Source of the DNA: Streptomyces clavifer
Lineage (GTDB): Bacteria > Actinomycetota > Actinomycetes > Streptomycetales > Streptomycetaceae
Length of the DNA: 64,000 nucleotides
NCBI GenBank assembly: GCA_014651175.1
Contig: BMWJ01000007.1
Location: 248,001 to 312,000, forward strand
Reading direction: 5' to 3'
Under the pieces are notes generated by a model. That model had not been told where the DNA came from and did not search any database. It saw only the letters and a list, made by a program, of their open reading frames with translations. Shown one piece after another: positions 17,401-25,621 of the stretch (its first letter is position 1; each line of letters begins with the position of its first letter). Both the position numbers and the translations under genes were made by a program.

Positions 17401-18921
17401 CCGTAGAGCGTGAGCCAGGAACGGCAGCCCCGTGGCCGCGTCCCTCGCGGAGCGGCCCGACCGGAGGTCGTCCAGGAGCCGGTCGGTCAGGCCCTGCTCT
17501 ATCGTCATGCCCACGGCGGCGGCCGGGCCCTCGATCGCCGCGCGCAGCTCCTGCTCGCGCAGAGGCGGGACGGCGAGCTGAGCCCGGGCCAGCACCCGCT
17601 CGAGACCAGGGTGCTCCAGGCAGCTTCCGTAGTGGTCCGCCCGCAGGCCGAGGACGACGCGGGGCCGTCGGCCCGGTCCGTCTCGTGTGAGGAGGGAGAC
17701 GAATGCGGCACACTCCTCGATCGTGTCGCACTGGGTGAAGATCTCCTCGAACTGGTCCACCACCAGCAGCGCGCAGTCGGGCAGCCCGTGGCGTGGTGCC
17801 GGGAAGCAACCGTGTTCGAACTCGGCCCTCACCTCGTCCGAGTCCCGCCCGGTGGCTCGGGCCCACGCTTCCGCCAGGGCCCGCATCGGATGAGGTCCCG
17901 GGGCCGGCAGTAGAAGCGTCGAACCCGGAGCATCCGTACGGGCCTCGAGGCCGGCCACCAGGCCGGCACGCAGCAGCGATGATTTGCCCGCGCCCGAGGC
18001 ACCCACCAGCATCAGCTGGCCACCGTCCGGCAGCTCGTCGACCAACTCCAGCAACCGCGCGGTGAGGCCGTCGCGACCGAAGAAGTGCGCGCTGTCCACA
18101 GCTCGGTACGGCTCCAGCCCCGGGTAGGGGCACGGCACGTCAGCGGGCTGCTCGGCAGCCACGGTCCCATCGGGCTGCTTACGGTAGGCGCGGTTCCGCG
18201 CCAGGCGCAGCGAGCCCAATGCGCCCTCGCTCTGCCGGGCGGGATCGACCCGGGGGTCCTCGGCGAAGCGCTCATCGAGTGCCATATGAAGTCGGTCGGC
18301 GGTCAGCCACGGCGGTCCGGCCGGATCCCCGTCGTTGAGCAGTTCGAGCAGCCGGCCGGTGAACAGGGTGCGCCGTTCGTCCTCGGGCGCGAAGGAGAGG
18401 GCGTAGTGCGAGGCCGACGTGAGCAGGAAGCTCCCCCGCGGCCGTGCGGAGGCGAAAGCCCGACGGACCCCGCCGTCCGAGGCCGGAGCGCCGCCACGTC
18501 CGGAGAAGCAACAGTCGAGGACGACGAGACTGCCGCTGCCTGCGTCACCCAGCACGTCGCTGATGGTGCGGTACGAGACCGACTGTGCGACTTGCCGGAA
18601 GGACCGGCTGGCGCGGGTGGCGAGGTACAGAGCGTCGCGCGGGCCGAGCTGTCCGTGCCCCACGTAGTAGAAGAGAACGGGGCCGCCACCGGTACGCACC
18701 GCCACCTCGACCGCGTCGAGCACTTGGGCGGCATCGGCGTCGGCAGGGACGCGCTCGACGTGTCCGGGTGCCATGCCGCATACATCGAGCAGCGTGCGCT
18801 GCAGATCGTCGAGTGTCGTTCCGACGGAGGGGAGGTCGGGCAGATCCGACTCGCGGACGTGGCTCGCGGTGCCGAACAGCACCGCACGTGCGCCGGGGAC
18901 CGCGAGACCGCCACCCGTCAT
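14476..18921 (-). CDS. Caspase-nSTAND1 NTPase-TM-WD40 protein
   Basis: A 1481-residue multidomain protein. Residues 10-240 form a caspase-like protease domain with catalytic His in YYVGHGQ (H89) and Cys in LDCCFSG (C138). Residues 262-690 are an nSTAND1 NTPase: CPYPGLEPYRAVDSAHFFGR, Walker A GASGAGKSS (about 307-315), Walker B LLVVDQFEEIF. A single membrane helix lies at about 702-722. Residues 770-1450 carry many WD40 units (repeated LLATINHDRRVTLWDVS-like blocks). STAND NTPases act as ATP-driven switches; caspase output suggests proteolytic signalling or cell death. It overlaps the EACC1 gene by ATGA. A role in defence against phage or other conflict is inferred from known architectures. 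Confidence 0.92.
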   Translation of the reverse strand: MTGGGLAVPGARAVLFGTASHVRESDLPDLPSVGTTLDDLQRTLLDVCGMAPGHVERVPADADAAQVLDAVEVAVRTGGGPVLFYYVGHGQLGPRDALYLATRASRSFRQVAQSVSYRTISDVLGDAGSGSLVVLDCCFSGRGGAPASDGGVRRAFASARPRGSFLLTSASHYALSFAPEDERRTLFTGRLLELLNDGDPAGPPWLTADRLHMALDERFAEDPRVDPARQSEGALGSLRLARNRAYRKQPDGTVAAEQPADVPCPYPGLEPYRAVDSAHFFGRDGLTARLLELVDELPDGGQLMLVGASGAGKSSLLRAGLVAGLEARTDAPGSTLLLPAPGPHPMRALAEAWARATGRDSDEVRAEFEHGCFPAPRHGLPDCALLVVDQFEEIFTQCDTIEECAAFVSLLTRDGPGRRPRVVLGLRADHYGSCLEHPGLERVLARAQLAVPPLREQELRAAIEGPAAAVGMTIEQGLTDRLLDDLRSGRSARDAATGLPFLAHALRETWRSRSGVRLTLAGYQATEGIWQSVATTTRRVYESLDDDGQATMRELLLRLVHLPPDGGPAVLRHSVPLASLPDRSGQIRDQLATARLLTVDKDSVQIAHEALLRAWPLLHQWVQENAAALLLRQQVGTAAEEWDTAGRDAAFLFRGSRLQTAEELAEHIELHALEHEFLAAGQSHATSELRREQRRTILLKRALSAVAIALCLALVAAVVAVRERGHAQAQQEVATARALLAEADILGTSDPDAALRLQLAANVLRPSAEAHRALFDTLADSAFRGVSELPVAPADMALARGGRMLATSERDRLAVWDTSRDPVPRTPLVRMACPSNDEAHTPVTFGGPGERMLVAVCGDEVRLWNLADRRGNGKPRPVATLRATGLKDVAHGPSAVVLSPDGNTVAAIGWSRYVGHSKLVLWDVRDPRKPRQLGLVEDSSTTQELVQGDRAAFSPDGRLLVTADTHGELRLWDVSDPGKPKPQGVVEDAGGALAFSPDGDLLAASDDRAVKLIDIRSPRSPKVLDEQAAHTDTVSFLDFSPDGRRLASSSWDETVAVWDVRDPSDMTRESRLYRHSSFAHAARFGADGDSLVSVSYDEVIHWDLTDVRPPRVLDVLPNGALLALARDGTTLAVARGDRIDLWNLADPAEPRRLAKLSNPVKERFDTVHGGSVIGVGDVLADIEFSHDGTLLATINHDRRVTLWDVSAPAHPRVTGTVRSGDDGAPRPSLAFAPGRRLLAVNDLKHVQVWDVSDPARPASIASLAARGDDVIFSPNGRQLLLAGTSLRLWDLRSGKTAPLSGDRFYQGSSVVAFSPRGNVVAAVAEVPAQADTGIQLWAAERAGSVHLLGELQPSALNGRKFTRLAFHPDGVLLAGAEEDGAVRVWSVTDPGRPHLAFTFSGHSEGVDDVVLGGPQGRTMITASAGYAHVVDIGDYPEIAADSIRIACRATDGGLSREEWEEHVPEVEFRDSCPYPADEGDA

Positions 18922-19367
18922 GTCGTCGGGGAGCCCGGCGGGTTCCCGTCCTGCGATTCCTCCCGAACCACACCGTCCTGCGGGTCCGCCCGGCCGCCAC
19001 CGTCGGCCGGCGGGCGCGCCAGGCGCTCGGCGAGGTCGGCCGCGTCCTGCGGGCTCAGCGCACGGGCCTGGCGTGAGGAGAGGCTGATCCGGGTGCCGTC
19101 GGGGCGGGTCACACTGATCGTGTAGCTGCTGCGGCGGGTCTGCAGCCATGCCACCACCGCCCCCACGAAGACTGCGGCAACGCCTCCGGGCTCCAGGACC
19201 GCCACCAGGGCGTCCATGGCCGGACCCATCGTCCCCGGTGGGCCGCCGTCCCGTTCAGCACGGTCGACGCGCCCCCTCAGCTGCGGTACGTCCTTCAACC
19301 ACGTCCCGAGATCTGCGACGCCGTCGTCGCTGCCCATTTCGCCGCGTACCGTCACGACAAGCCGCAT
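18918..19367 (-). CDS. Effector-associated constant component EACC1-like membrane protein
   Basis: A 149-residue protein fitting the EACC1 family: it begins MRLVVTVRGE, has a short soluble region (LGTWLKDVPQLRGRVDRAE), one membrane segment (ALVAVLEPGGVAAVFVGAVVAWLQ cut to about residues 58-80) and a beta-rich tail with VTRPDGTRISLSS. EACC1 proteins are known from genomics as constant partners of variable effectors in bacterial conflict systems; their biochemistry is not established. ATG 19367 is preceded by GGGGGAG. The stop overlaps the start of the caspase-STAND-WD40 gene, so the two are coexpressed and probably act at the membrane together. Confidence 0.8.
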   Translation of the reverse strand: MRLVVTVRGEMGSDDGVADLGTWLKDVPQLRGRVDRAERDGGPPGTMGPAMDALVAVLEPGGVAAVFVGAVVAWLQTRRSSYTISVTRPDGTRISLSSRQARALSPQDAADLAERLARPPADGGGRADPQDGVVREESQDGNPPGSPTT

Positions 19368-19537
19368 GGTCTCCCCCAGGGTCAGATGCCATTCCCGGTT
19401 TCTCGGGCGGGGAGTTCGGGTGTCCCTCCCGGAACTCTCCTCGCCCTGTCGACAGCATGCCGCACGAGGACCACGTACAACATGGGTTCCTCGGATGGTC
19501 GCCGACTGCGCACCGACCGAAGCCCTCGGGTCCTGCC

Positions 19538-19566
19538 GGCCATCCCCGCGGGTGCGGGGAGCACCT
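19538..19566. repeat. Single type I-E-like CRISPR repeat
   Basis: On the minus strand the sequence reads GGTGCTCCCCGCACCCGCGG then GGATGG, which resembles the type I-E CRISPR repeat common in Streptomyces (CTCCCCGC..GCGGGGA core). No second copy or cas gene is seen in the window, so it may be an isolated relic or a chance hairpin. Confidence 0.4.
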
Positions 19567-19748
19567 GCACGGGACCGTGCTTCACGCGAATGCCGGTCAC
19601 GATCTACAGCTGGAGTACCAAGGGAATCCCGTTCAGGCTGTACGGGCGTAATCCTGCTTCGCGCCCGCGATGCCGGCGCCCTCGCGCCTGCCGTCACCTC
19701 AAAGCGTCATCCAACCGCCATGACCGCCAACTCTGCGAACCTGTGCGG

Positions 19749-20978
19749 TCACGGCACTACTCCGATGCGGCTCTGAGCCGCTGGCACCACTTTGCCGATC
19801 GCAGTGGCGAGCGTGGCTCCGAGGACGCTGATGCCGACCAGGGTCAGCCACATCGCGGAGGCCCCCATGGACAGCAATGCGGAGAGCGCGGCCGGTGAGA
19901 CCGCTCCAGCGACAGTCACGGCGAGTTGGTTGAGGGCCAAGTACCGGCCGCGGAGAGCGTCTGGGGCGCTCTCCGCGGCGACAGTCGACGTGATGGGGCC
20001 GCCGAGGATTTCACCGAAGGTGTAGCTGACCGCGCCGAGCAGCACGACGCCGACCGCGAGGGCGAGCGCAGCCGAGCGGTCGGCGGCGAGGAACAGGAGG
20101 TAGCCGGCCGCAAAGCAGGCGTGTCCGGCGACGAGGACGCGGCTGCGGATCCGCCCTCTGAGCCACCTGACGACGACGCCTTGGCCGAAGCCGACCATCA
20201 GGGCGTTGAGTGAGAAGACCGCGCCGGCAGTCCAACCAGGCAGTCCCAGCACATCCACGGCGTAGACCGGTATCGCGATGTTGAGCACGAACAAGGAGAT
20301 CGCGAAGCACAGTTGATGCGCGACCAGTGACAGGTACCTCCGATCCCTGAGCACGCGCCCCCAGCCTCCAGCAGCGTCCTGGCCGGCCTCGGGACGGATA
20401 TTCGGCACGGCCCGGATCAGCACGTAGGCGGTGACGTAGGACAAGGCGTTGACGACCACGATCGCGGTATGGACGCCGTGAGCACCGAAACTGATGGCGA
20501 CAGCAGAGAGGAGGCCGCCGAGTGCGTAGCCCAGGTTGCGTACCGACCCCAGGAGGCCGAACCAGCGCTCGCGTTGGCCGGGCGCGGCCAGCGCCGTGAC
20601 GGTCACGCCGTAACAGCTGAAGGACACCGCCCGCCCGGCACTGTTCAACCAGGCGCAGATGGCGATCTGCCATGTCTGATCCACGAGGAGATACCCGGCG
20701 AAGCCGAGCGCTTGGGCCACGTTCGCCGCCTGCAGTACGGGCTTGGCGCCGTACCGGTCAACCAGTCCTCCGACCAGAGGGCCTGCCGGGAGCGCCAGCA
20801 GCCCGGCCGTCGTCAGGGCCGCGCCCACCTGCACCAGCGTCAGCGGCGTCGTGGCCAGAAAGTACAGCATCGAAACGGGAACGAAGACACCGGTGCCGAT
20901 CGAGTCGATGACGATCGCTGCGACGAGACGGCCGTGCCGAGCTGTCGAGGGGCGGACCGTGCAATCGGGAGTAGTCAC
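19749..20978 (-). CDS. MFS transporter divergent from an HxlR regulator
   Basis: A 409-residue major-facilitator protein with roughly 12 membrane segments, such as LVAAIVIDSIGTGVFVPVSM, AAVISFGAHG-like central helices and ALALAVGVVLLGAVSYTF. The GGLVDRYGAKPVL loop after the second helix is the MFS signature. It is probably a drug or metabolite exporter. It is divergent from an HxlR-type regulator, with an AT-rich palindrome between them, so repression and induction by that regulator are likely. No other gene shares its transcript within the window. Confidence 0.88.
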   Translation of the reverse strand: MTTPDCTVRPSTARHGRLVAAIVIDSIGTGVFVPVSMLYFLATTPLTLVQVGAALTTAGLLALPAGPLVGGLVDRYGAKPVLQAANVAQALGFAGYLLVDQTWQIAICAWLNSAGRAVSFSCYGVTVTALAAPGQRERWFGLLGSVRNLGYALGGLLSAVAISFGAHGVHTAIVVVNALSYVTAYVLIRAVPNIRPEAGQDAAGGWGRVLRDRRYLSLVAHQLCFAISLFVLNIAIPVYAVDVLGLPGWTAGAVFSLNALMVGFGQGVVVRWLRGRIRSRVLVAGHACFAAGYLLFLAADRSAALALAVGVVLLGAVSYTFGEILGGPITSTVAAESAPDALRGRYLALNQLAVTVAGAVSPAALSALLSMGASAMWLTLVGISVLGATLATAIGKVVPAAQSRIGVVP

Positions 20979-20988
20979 AGCCCGGACG

Positions 20989-21003
20989 GTATAGATTCTA
21001 TAC
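20989..21003. promoter_or_regulatory. Palindrome in the MFS/hxlR intergenic region
   Basis: GTATAG-att-CTATAC is a perfect inverted repeat in a 55-base, unusually AT-rich spacer. It probably combines a -10-like element with the operator of the adjacent HxlR regulator for both divergent genes. Confidence 0.65.
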
Positions 21004-21033
21004 TGGTATCTACAACGCTACCGGGAGTCGTGC

Positions 21034-21396
21034 ATGGGTAACGCCTACAACGTCATGGCCGCGACCTGCCCCAGTCGCACCGTTCTGCACCGGATCGGGG
21101 CGCGCTGGACGGTGTTCATCGTCAACGCGCTGGACAACGGGCCGAAGCGATTCACCGAGCTCAAGGCGCACATCCGGGGGATCACACCGAAGGCGCTCAC
21201 CGAGACGCTGCGCGCGATGGAGTACGACGGTCTGATCTCTCGCAAGGAGATTCCCGCACATCCCCCGCATGTCGAGTACGCCCTCACCGACCTCGGGCGG
21301 TCACTGCTGGCCCCCCTGCGTGCCGTCCGGGAATGGGCCGAGAGCCACGTCCCCGACATTGAACGCGCCCGCGCACAAGCCGATGCGCAACGGTAA
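21034..21396 (+). CDS. HxlR-family transcriptional regulator
   Basis: A 120-residue winged-helix protein of the HxlR family. Landmarks are the N-terminal cysteine in ATCPSRTVL, the core RIGARWTVFIVNAL, KRFTELKAHIRGITPKALTE (recognition region) and VEYALTDLGRSLL. HxlR proteins often sense oxidants or electrophiles through that cysteine; sensing here is inferred. It is transcribed away from the MFS gene and likely binds the palindrome at 20989-21003. Confidence 0.93.
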   Translation: MGNAYNVMAATCPSRTVLHRIGARWTVFIVNALDNGPKRFTELKAHIRGITPKALTETLRAMEYDGLISRKEIPAHPPHVEYALTDLGRSLLAPLRAVREWAESHVPDIERARAQADAQR

Positions 21397-21794
21397 CCCC
21401 GCACGCCGGTGGGTGCGGTTGGCCGTACCTCATGGATCACGTCGGTCTGGCCGCTCGGTCATCGCGAGCTCAAGCGGTTCTTCGTAGCCTGGTCGTGAGC
21501 TGCCCGCTTGATGCCATTCCGGGCGATCAGGGAGCGCCCGGACACGGCGGCTCGGATCCGCTCACCGCCTTCGGCGGCGACCTGCGGCGGCATCCGGAAG
21601 GGCAGGGCCTGAGCATCTGCTGTCGTCCGTCAGCACAGTTTCCCTGAGCGGATTCGAGGCATGTGTGTGACGCTGGATGACGGGCCCGCGGAGCGACGCG
21701 GTCTGCGGTCGCGGTGCCTGCGCCACCGGTCCGGTTGGCCTTCGCCAACGAGACCATGCACATGTCCCGGTCCAGAGCCCGGAGGAGTCGTCCC
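21397..21794. other. Gap before the fasciclin gene
   Basis: 398 bases with no gene I can support. It should contain the fasciclin promoter, but no element stands out. Confidence 0.35.
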
Positions 21795-22373
21795 ATGAAC
21801 ATCACTCGAGTCCGCCGCTCCGTCGTTGGCGTGTCAGCGGCAGTAGTCCTTCCCGTATCACTGGGAATCGCTGCACCGGCGGCTTCCGCCGACAGCGGCT
21901 CGCAACCGTTCGGGCCGGGATGTTCTTCCCTGCCGGCGGAAGGCCAGGGAAGCGCCGCCGGCATGGCCGACGACCCGGTGGCCACCGCAGCCTCCAACAA
22001 CGCGGAGCTGTCGACGCTCACCGCCGCGATCAACGCGGCCGATCTGGGCGACACTCTGAACAAGTCAAAGGACATCACTGTGTTCGCTCCGACCAATGCT
22101 GCGTTCGAGAAGATTCCGAAGGCGGATCTCGACGCTCTGCTGGCCGACAAGGACCAGCTGACCAAGGTCCTCACGTACCACGTAGTGGACCAGAAGATCA
22201 CCCAGGGCCAGCTCGGCAACGGAGACTTCAAGACCTTGCAGGGCAGCAACCTCACCACGTCCGGATCGGGCGACACCTTCAAGGTGAACAACTCCGCGAA
22301 CATCGTCTGTGGGGGCATCCCGACCGCCAACGCAACGGTCGAGCTCGTCGACACAGTCCTGATGCCCCAGTAG
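21795..22373 (+). CDS. Secreted fasciclin-domain protein
   Basis: A 192-residue exported protein. A Sec signal peptide (VRRSVVGVSAAVVLPVSLG then AAPAASA) ends near residue 35. A single FAS1 domain follows: STLTAAINAADLGDTLN, then DITVFAPTNAAFEKIP, LTKVLTYHVVD and a C-terminal ANATVELVDTVLMPQ, the canonical FAS1 ends. Two cysteines (GCSSLP and IVCGGIP) could form a disulphide. Such bacterial FAS1 proteins are thought to mediate adhesion. The ATG at 21795 follows GGAGGAG by about 7 bases. It is monocistronic. Confidence 0.93.
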   Translation: MNITRVRRSVVGVSAAVVLPVSLGIAAPAASADSGSQPFGPGCSSLPAEGQGSAAGMADDPVATAASNNAELSTLTAAINAADLGDTLNKSKDITVFAPTNAAFEKIPKADLDALLADKDQLTKVLTYHVVDQKITQGQLGNGDFKTLQGSNLTTSGSGDTFKVNNSANIVCGGIPTANATVELVDTVLMPQ

Positions 22374-22618
22374 GGAACTGGGTCTCCCACGAGCAACGCT
22401 GCAAGGACGGGGCCCGTCGGCACGAACCGGTCTGCGGTTTCGGTCGCATCAGTGCCTGACCATCACAGACCCTCGCCGGAATGCCGATCGGCCCCGACTC
22501 ACGCCGGGGGCGGGGTCGGCCCTACGTACGGGCCCGCAGGATTTCCCGCCCGGTGGCGTCCATCTTCGTGATGAGTAGTGGCCACTGAGTTGTTGCCGAG
22601 GCTGCCGGCTCCACACCT

Positions 22619-23320
22619 CACCGGAGCGGATCCTGTGTCACACCTACGGCCGGGGCACGGACCAGCACATTGCTGTTCCCGAGTGGCCGTACTCGATCGT
22701 CTGCGCTCTGGAGCCGGGCCGCAGTTGGTGGACCGCACCCCTGGACAGCCGGCGTCTGGAACCTGGGGACGACACTGAGACCGTCACCGCCCGACCATTG
22801 CGCGACCTGGTCGAACGGCTGATCTCCGCAGGTGAGTGACAGGCCGGGAACCCGGATGTCCTCGTCATCGCGGACGCCCGATACGACGCACCCCGCCTCG
22901 CCTTCCTGCTGAAGGACCTGCCGGTGCAGGTGCTCGCCAGGATGCCCTCGGACCGCGTCCTGCGCAGGCCGGCCCCGCCGCCGCAGCCGCACATTCATGG
23001 GTCGGCCGCCCGGGCACGGCGGCGGGTTCGTCTTCGGGCAGAACCCGGCACCTGGGGCACCCGGGACACCGACACCGTCACCGGAACCCGCCTCTACGGC
23101 ACCGCCCTCGCCCGCTTCTGGGGCCGGCTTCACCCCGAGCTCACCAACCGGGCGTCCTGGGCCGCAGCCGACGGCACTCTCCCGATCGTCGAGGGGACCG
23201 TCATCCGCCTGTACTCGACCACCTGCCCAGCGGGGCCACACCGAAGCCGGTCCGGCTGAGGTGGTCGGCACCGACGCGGAAGCCGGATCAGCCTGGTGCG
23301 CACCCCGTGCGTCGAGGCTG
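22619..23320 (+). pseudogene. Degenerate insertion-sequence transposase
   Basis: Fragments of an actinobacterial transposase (NF041680-like) run through this region in changing frames: HIAVPEWPYSIVCALEPGRS, PDVLVIADARYDAPRLAFLL, RMPSDRVLRRPAP, LHPELTNRASW and LPIVEGTVIRL. A TGA at 22837-22839 replaces an expected tryptophan, frameshifts follow around 23000 and 23220, and both ends are missing. The element is dead. No flanking inverted repeats were recognised. Confidence 0.72.
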
Positions 23321-23338
23321 AACCGCGCACTGCGGCGA

Positions 23339-24532
23339 CTACCAACTGACGGTGAGCCGCTGAGGGCTGCGTGAGGTCGTGCCGGCCCGCCAGGAGACCG
23401 TCCCCATGGGTTCGGCCAAGCGCAGGCCGGGGAAGCGGGCGGCCAGCCGGTGCAGGGCGAGCTGGAGCTCCAGACGGGCGAGCCACGCGCCGAGGCAGTA
23501 GTGGGGGCCCGCGCCGAAGGAGAGTGTGGGGGCCTCCAGTGGGGCGAACAGGTCATGGAGGGTGGCGAGCGGGAAGACCTTCGGGTCGCGGTTGGCCATG
23601 CCGCAGTCGGCGAGCACGATCGCGCCGGCCGGGATCGTCACCCCGCCGACCTCGACGTCCGCGGCAGTGTGCCGGGCGCTGCCTCGGTCGTCGCCCAGCG
23701 GGACAAGGTGAATGATCCGGTCCGCGACGCGTCCGGCGGCCTCCTCGTCGGCGCCGAGGAGGGGCCACGTCTCGGGACGTTCGCCCAGGAGGTAGAACAG
23801 CGCGTTGGCGAGCATGGTCATGGTGCTGTCGTGGCCGCCGACGACCAGCCCGCACACGAGGCCGACCAATTGGGCCTCGGGGACGCCCCCCTCCTGGTCG
23901 GCGGCCGCGACCAGCTCGCTGATCAGGTCGTCGCCGGGAGCCCGCCGCCGGTCGGCGAGGAGGTCTGCGCCGAAGGCGCCGAACTCCTGCAGTGCGGACG
24001 CCACCTGCTCGCTGTCATGAGTCCCGTCCGAGAAGGCGTGCTCGCTCCAGTGCCGCATCCGGTCCCAGGCCGGCTCGTCCAGCCCCATCAGCCGGCTGAT
24101 CACCGCCACCGGTAGGGGGAGGGCGAACCCCGCGACCACGTCCGCCGGTTGCGGCGAGGCCTCCAGACGGTCGAGGAGCTCCTCCACGATCGCCGCGATC
24201 CACGGCCGCCAGCGGGCGACGGCCCGCGGGGTGAACGCGCGGCGCAGTGTGCGGCGCAGTCGCAGATGGTCGGGACCGTCCTGATTGAACATCAGGTCGG
24301 GACTGTTCACGAGGTCGGGCACGTCGGAGAGAGCCGGTGCGTCGGGGGCGTACAGGAGGGCCCGGCCGAAGCGCGGGTCGGTCAGCACCTGGCGGACGTC
24401 GGCGTAGCGGCTGACTAGCCAGGCGGGGCCGCCGCCGGGCAGTTCGGCAGGGCGGGGCGGTCCGGGTTCGTCGAAGTGCAAGCGGTGCATGGGCACCTGC
24501 GCGGGATGGGCAGGCTCGTTGGCGGTCAACAT
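23339..24532 (-). CDS. ftdF: Cytochrome P450 of the PTM cluster (FtdF-like), lacking canonical ExxR
   Basis: A 397-residue P450 at the end of the PTM operon; in related clusters such P450s oxidise the macrolactam late in the pathway. The heme loop LSFGAGPHYCLGAW is intact (Cys about 346), and the I-helix reads VGGHDST (about 231-237). Where the K-helix ExxR should precede LVPLG, the sequence reads RIIH (about 272-275), so the normally invariant Glu-Arg pair is absent, as in some Streptomyces CYP156/CYP157 proteins. The start is uncertain: ATG 24532 sits very close to AGGAGG, and TTG 24529 is spaced better. It begins 33 bases after the upstream stop and is probably in the same operon. Confidence 0.88.
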   Translation of the reverse strand: MLTANEPAHPAQVPMHRLHFDEPGPPRPAELPGGGPAWLVSRYADVRQVLTDPRFGRALLYAPDAPALSDVPDLVNSPDLMFNQDGPDHLRLRRTLRRAFTPRAVARWRPWIAAIVEELLDRLEASPQPADVVAGFALPLPVAVISRLMGLDEPAWDRMRHWSEHAFSDGTHDSEQVASALQEFGAFGADLLADRRRAPGDDLISELVAAADQEGGVPEAQLVGLVCGLVVGGHDSTMTMLANALFYLLGERPETWPLLGADEEAAGRVADRIIHLVPLGDDRGSARHTAADVEVGGVTIPAGAIVLADCGMANRDPKVFPLATLHDLFAPLEAPTLSFGAGPHYCLGAWLARLELQLALHRLAARFPGLRLAEPMGTVSWRAGTTSRSPQRLTVSW

Positions 24533-24565
24533 ACCTCCTGGATCGGACCGTCGGGGCACGGGCGG

Positions 24566-25621
24566 TCATAGCTCGATGAGGACCTTGCCCCGGTTGGGCG
24601 CATGTCCGGCGTAGAGGCTGGCGTAGGCGGCGGGGATGTTGTCGAAGCCGTGGTGCAGAGTGTGGTCGCAGACGACCTCACCGCGCCGGACCCGGCCGCC
24701 CAGCTCTGTGTGCAGGTCCCGCCAGTTCTCTTCGGTGAACCATTCCAGGGAGAAGATGCCGCGGACGGTGGCACGCGGGAACATCAGGTACGGCAGGAGC
24801 CGGGGGCCGGTGTGCTCGTTACCCACCTGGGTCGCCCATTGCCAGCAGACCGCCACCTGGGCCCCGACGTTGAGCAGGGGGAACACCGCGTCGGTGACCG
24901 TGCCGCCGAGGTTGTCGAAGTACCGGTCGATGCCGTCGGGGGCGGACTGTGCCAGGGCGTCGCGCACGGTGTCCGCCCCATCCCCGTGACGGTAGACGAT
25001 CACCGCGTCGAAGCCGAGCGCGGTGAGGCGCTCGGCCTTCTTCGGGGAGGAGGTGGTGCCGACCACCCGGGCCCCTTCGAGCAGGGCGAGCTGGCCGACG
25101 AGGGCGCCGACGGCTCCGGAGGCCCCGCTGATGACGAGGGTGTCGCCGGGGCTGATCGTCATGTACTTGGTGAGGGTCCCCCAGGCGGTCATGCCGGGGC
25201 CGCCCATCACGCTGAGGGCGGTCGGCAGCGGCAGGGCGTCGTCGTACCAGCCTGGGTCGAGCCTGCGGAAGTCCGGGAAGACCATGGGGAACGTGCCTGT
25301 CTGCCAGAGTTCGGCTGCGCCGGTGGAGATCACGTGGGTGCGCCAGCCGCCGAACCCCTGGACGAGGTCACCGACGCGGTGTGCGGCGTCCGGTCCCGCC
25401 TCGACCACCTCCATGATGGAGTCGGCGCCCATGTGTCCGCCGATGGGGGTGTCGAGGGCGATGCCGTGGAGGTAGGGGTCGACGGAGACGTACCGGGTAC
25501 GCAGGAGCATCTCGTCGCGGGCGAGGGCGACGTCGACGTTCTCGACGACCTTCTCGTAGACGCGGTCCACGTCGGGGACGCCTTCGACGTGTTCGCGGAC
25601 CACCCATTTGGCGATCTTCAT
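24566..25621 (-). CDS. ftdE: PTM-cluster MDR oxidoreductase (FtdE-like)
   Basis: A 351-residue zinc-free medium-chain reductase of the leukotriene-B4-dehydrogenase/quinone-reductase type. Visible parts are RYVSVDPYLHGI, GMTAWGTLTKY, the NADP site VISGASGAVGALVGQ (about residues 163-177), SSPKKAERL and FDNLGGTVTDAV. In PTM clusters this enzyme (IkaC/FtdE-type) reductively forms the inner ring by a Michael-type closure. ATG 25621 overlaps the preceding stop by ATGA, so it is coupled to the FAD enzymes. The role is transferred from the homologous pathway, not shown here. Confidence 0.87.
   Translation of the reverse strand: MKIAKWVVREHVEGVPDVDRVYEKVVENVDVALARDEMLLRTRYVSVDPYLHGIALDTPIGGHMGADSIMEVVEAGPDAAHRVGDLVQGFGGWRTHVISTGAAELWQTGTFPMVFPDFRRLDPGWYDDALPLPTALSVMGGPGMTAWGTLTKYMTISPGDTLVISGASGAVGALVGQLALLEGARVVGTTSSPKKAERLTALGFDAVIVYRHGDGADTVRDALAQSAPDGIDRYFDNLGGTVTDAVFPLLNVGAQVAVCWQWATQVGNEHTGPRLLPYLMFPRATVRGIFSLEWFTEENWRDLHTELGGRVRRGEVVCDHTLHHGFDNIPAAYASLYAGHAPNRGKVLIEL

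Noticed and set aside
19538-19566. A CRISPR array
   Set aside because: Only one repeat-like unit is present and no cas genes are in the window; reported as an orphan repeat instead.
12238-22839. Alternative decoding of TGA as tryptophan
   Set aside because: Intact genes throughout the window use TGA as their normal stop with overlapping starts; nonsense mutation in decaying genes is far simpler.
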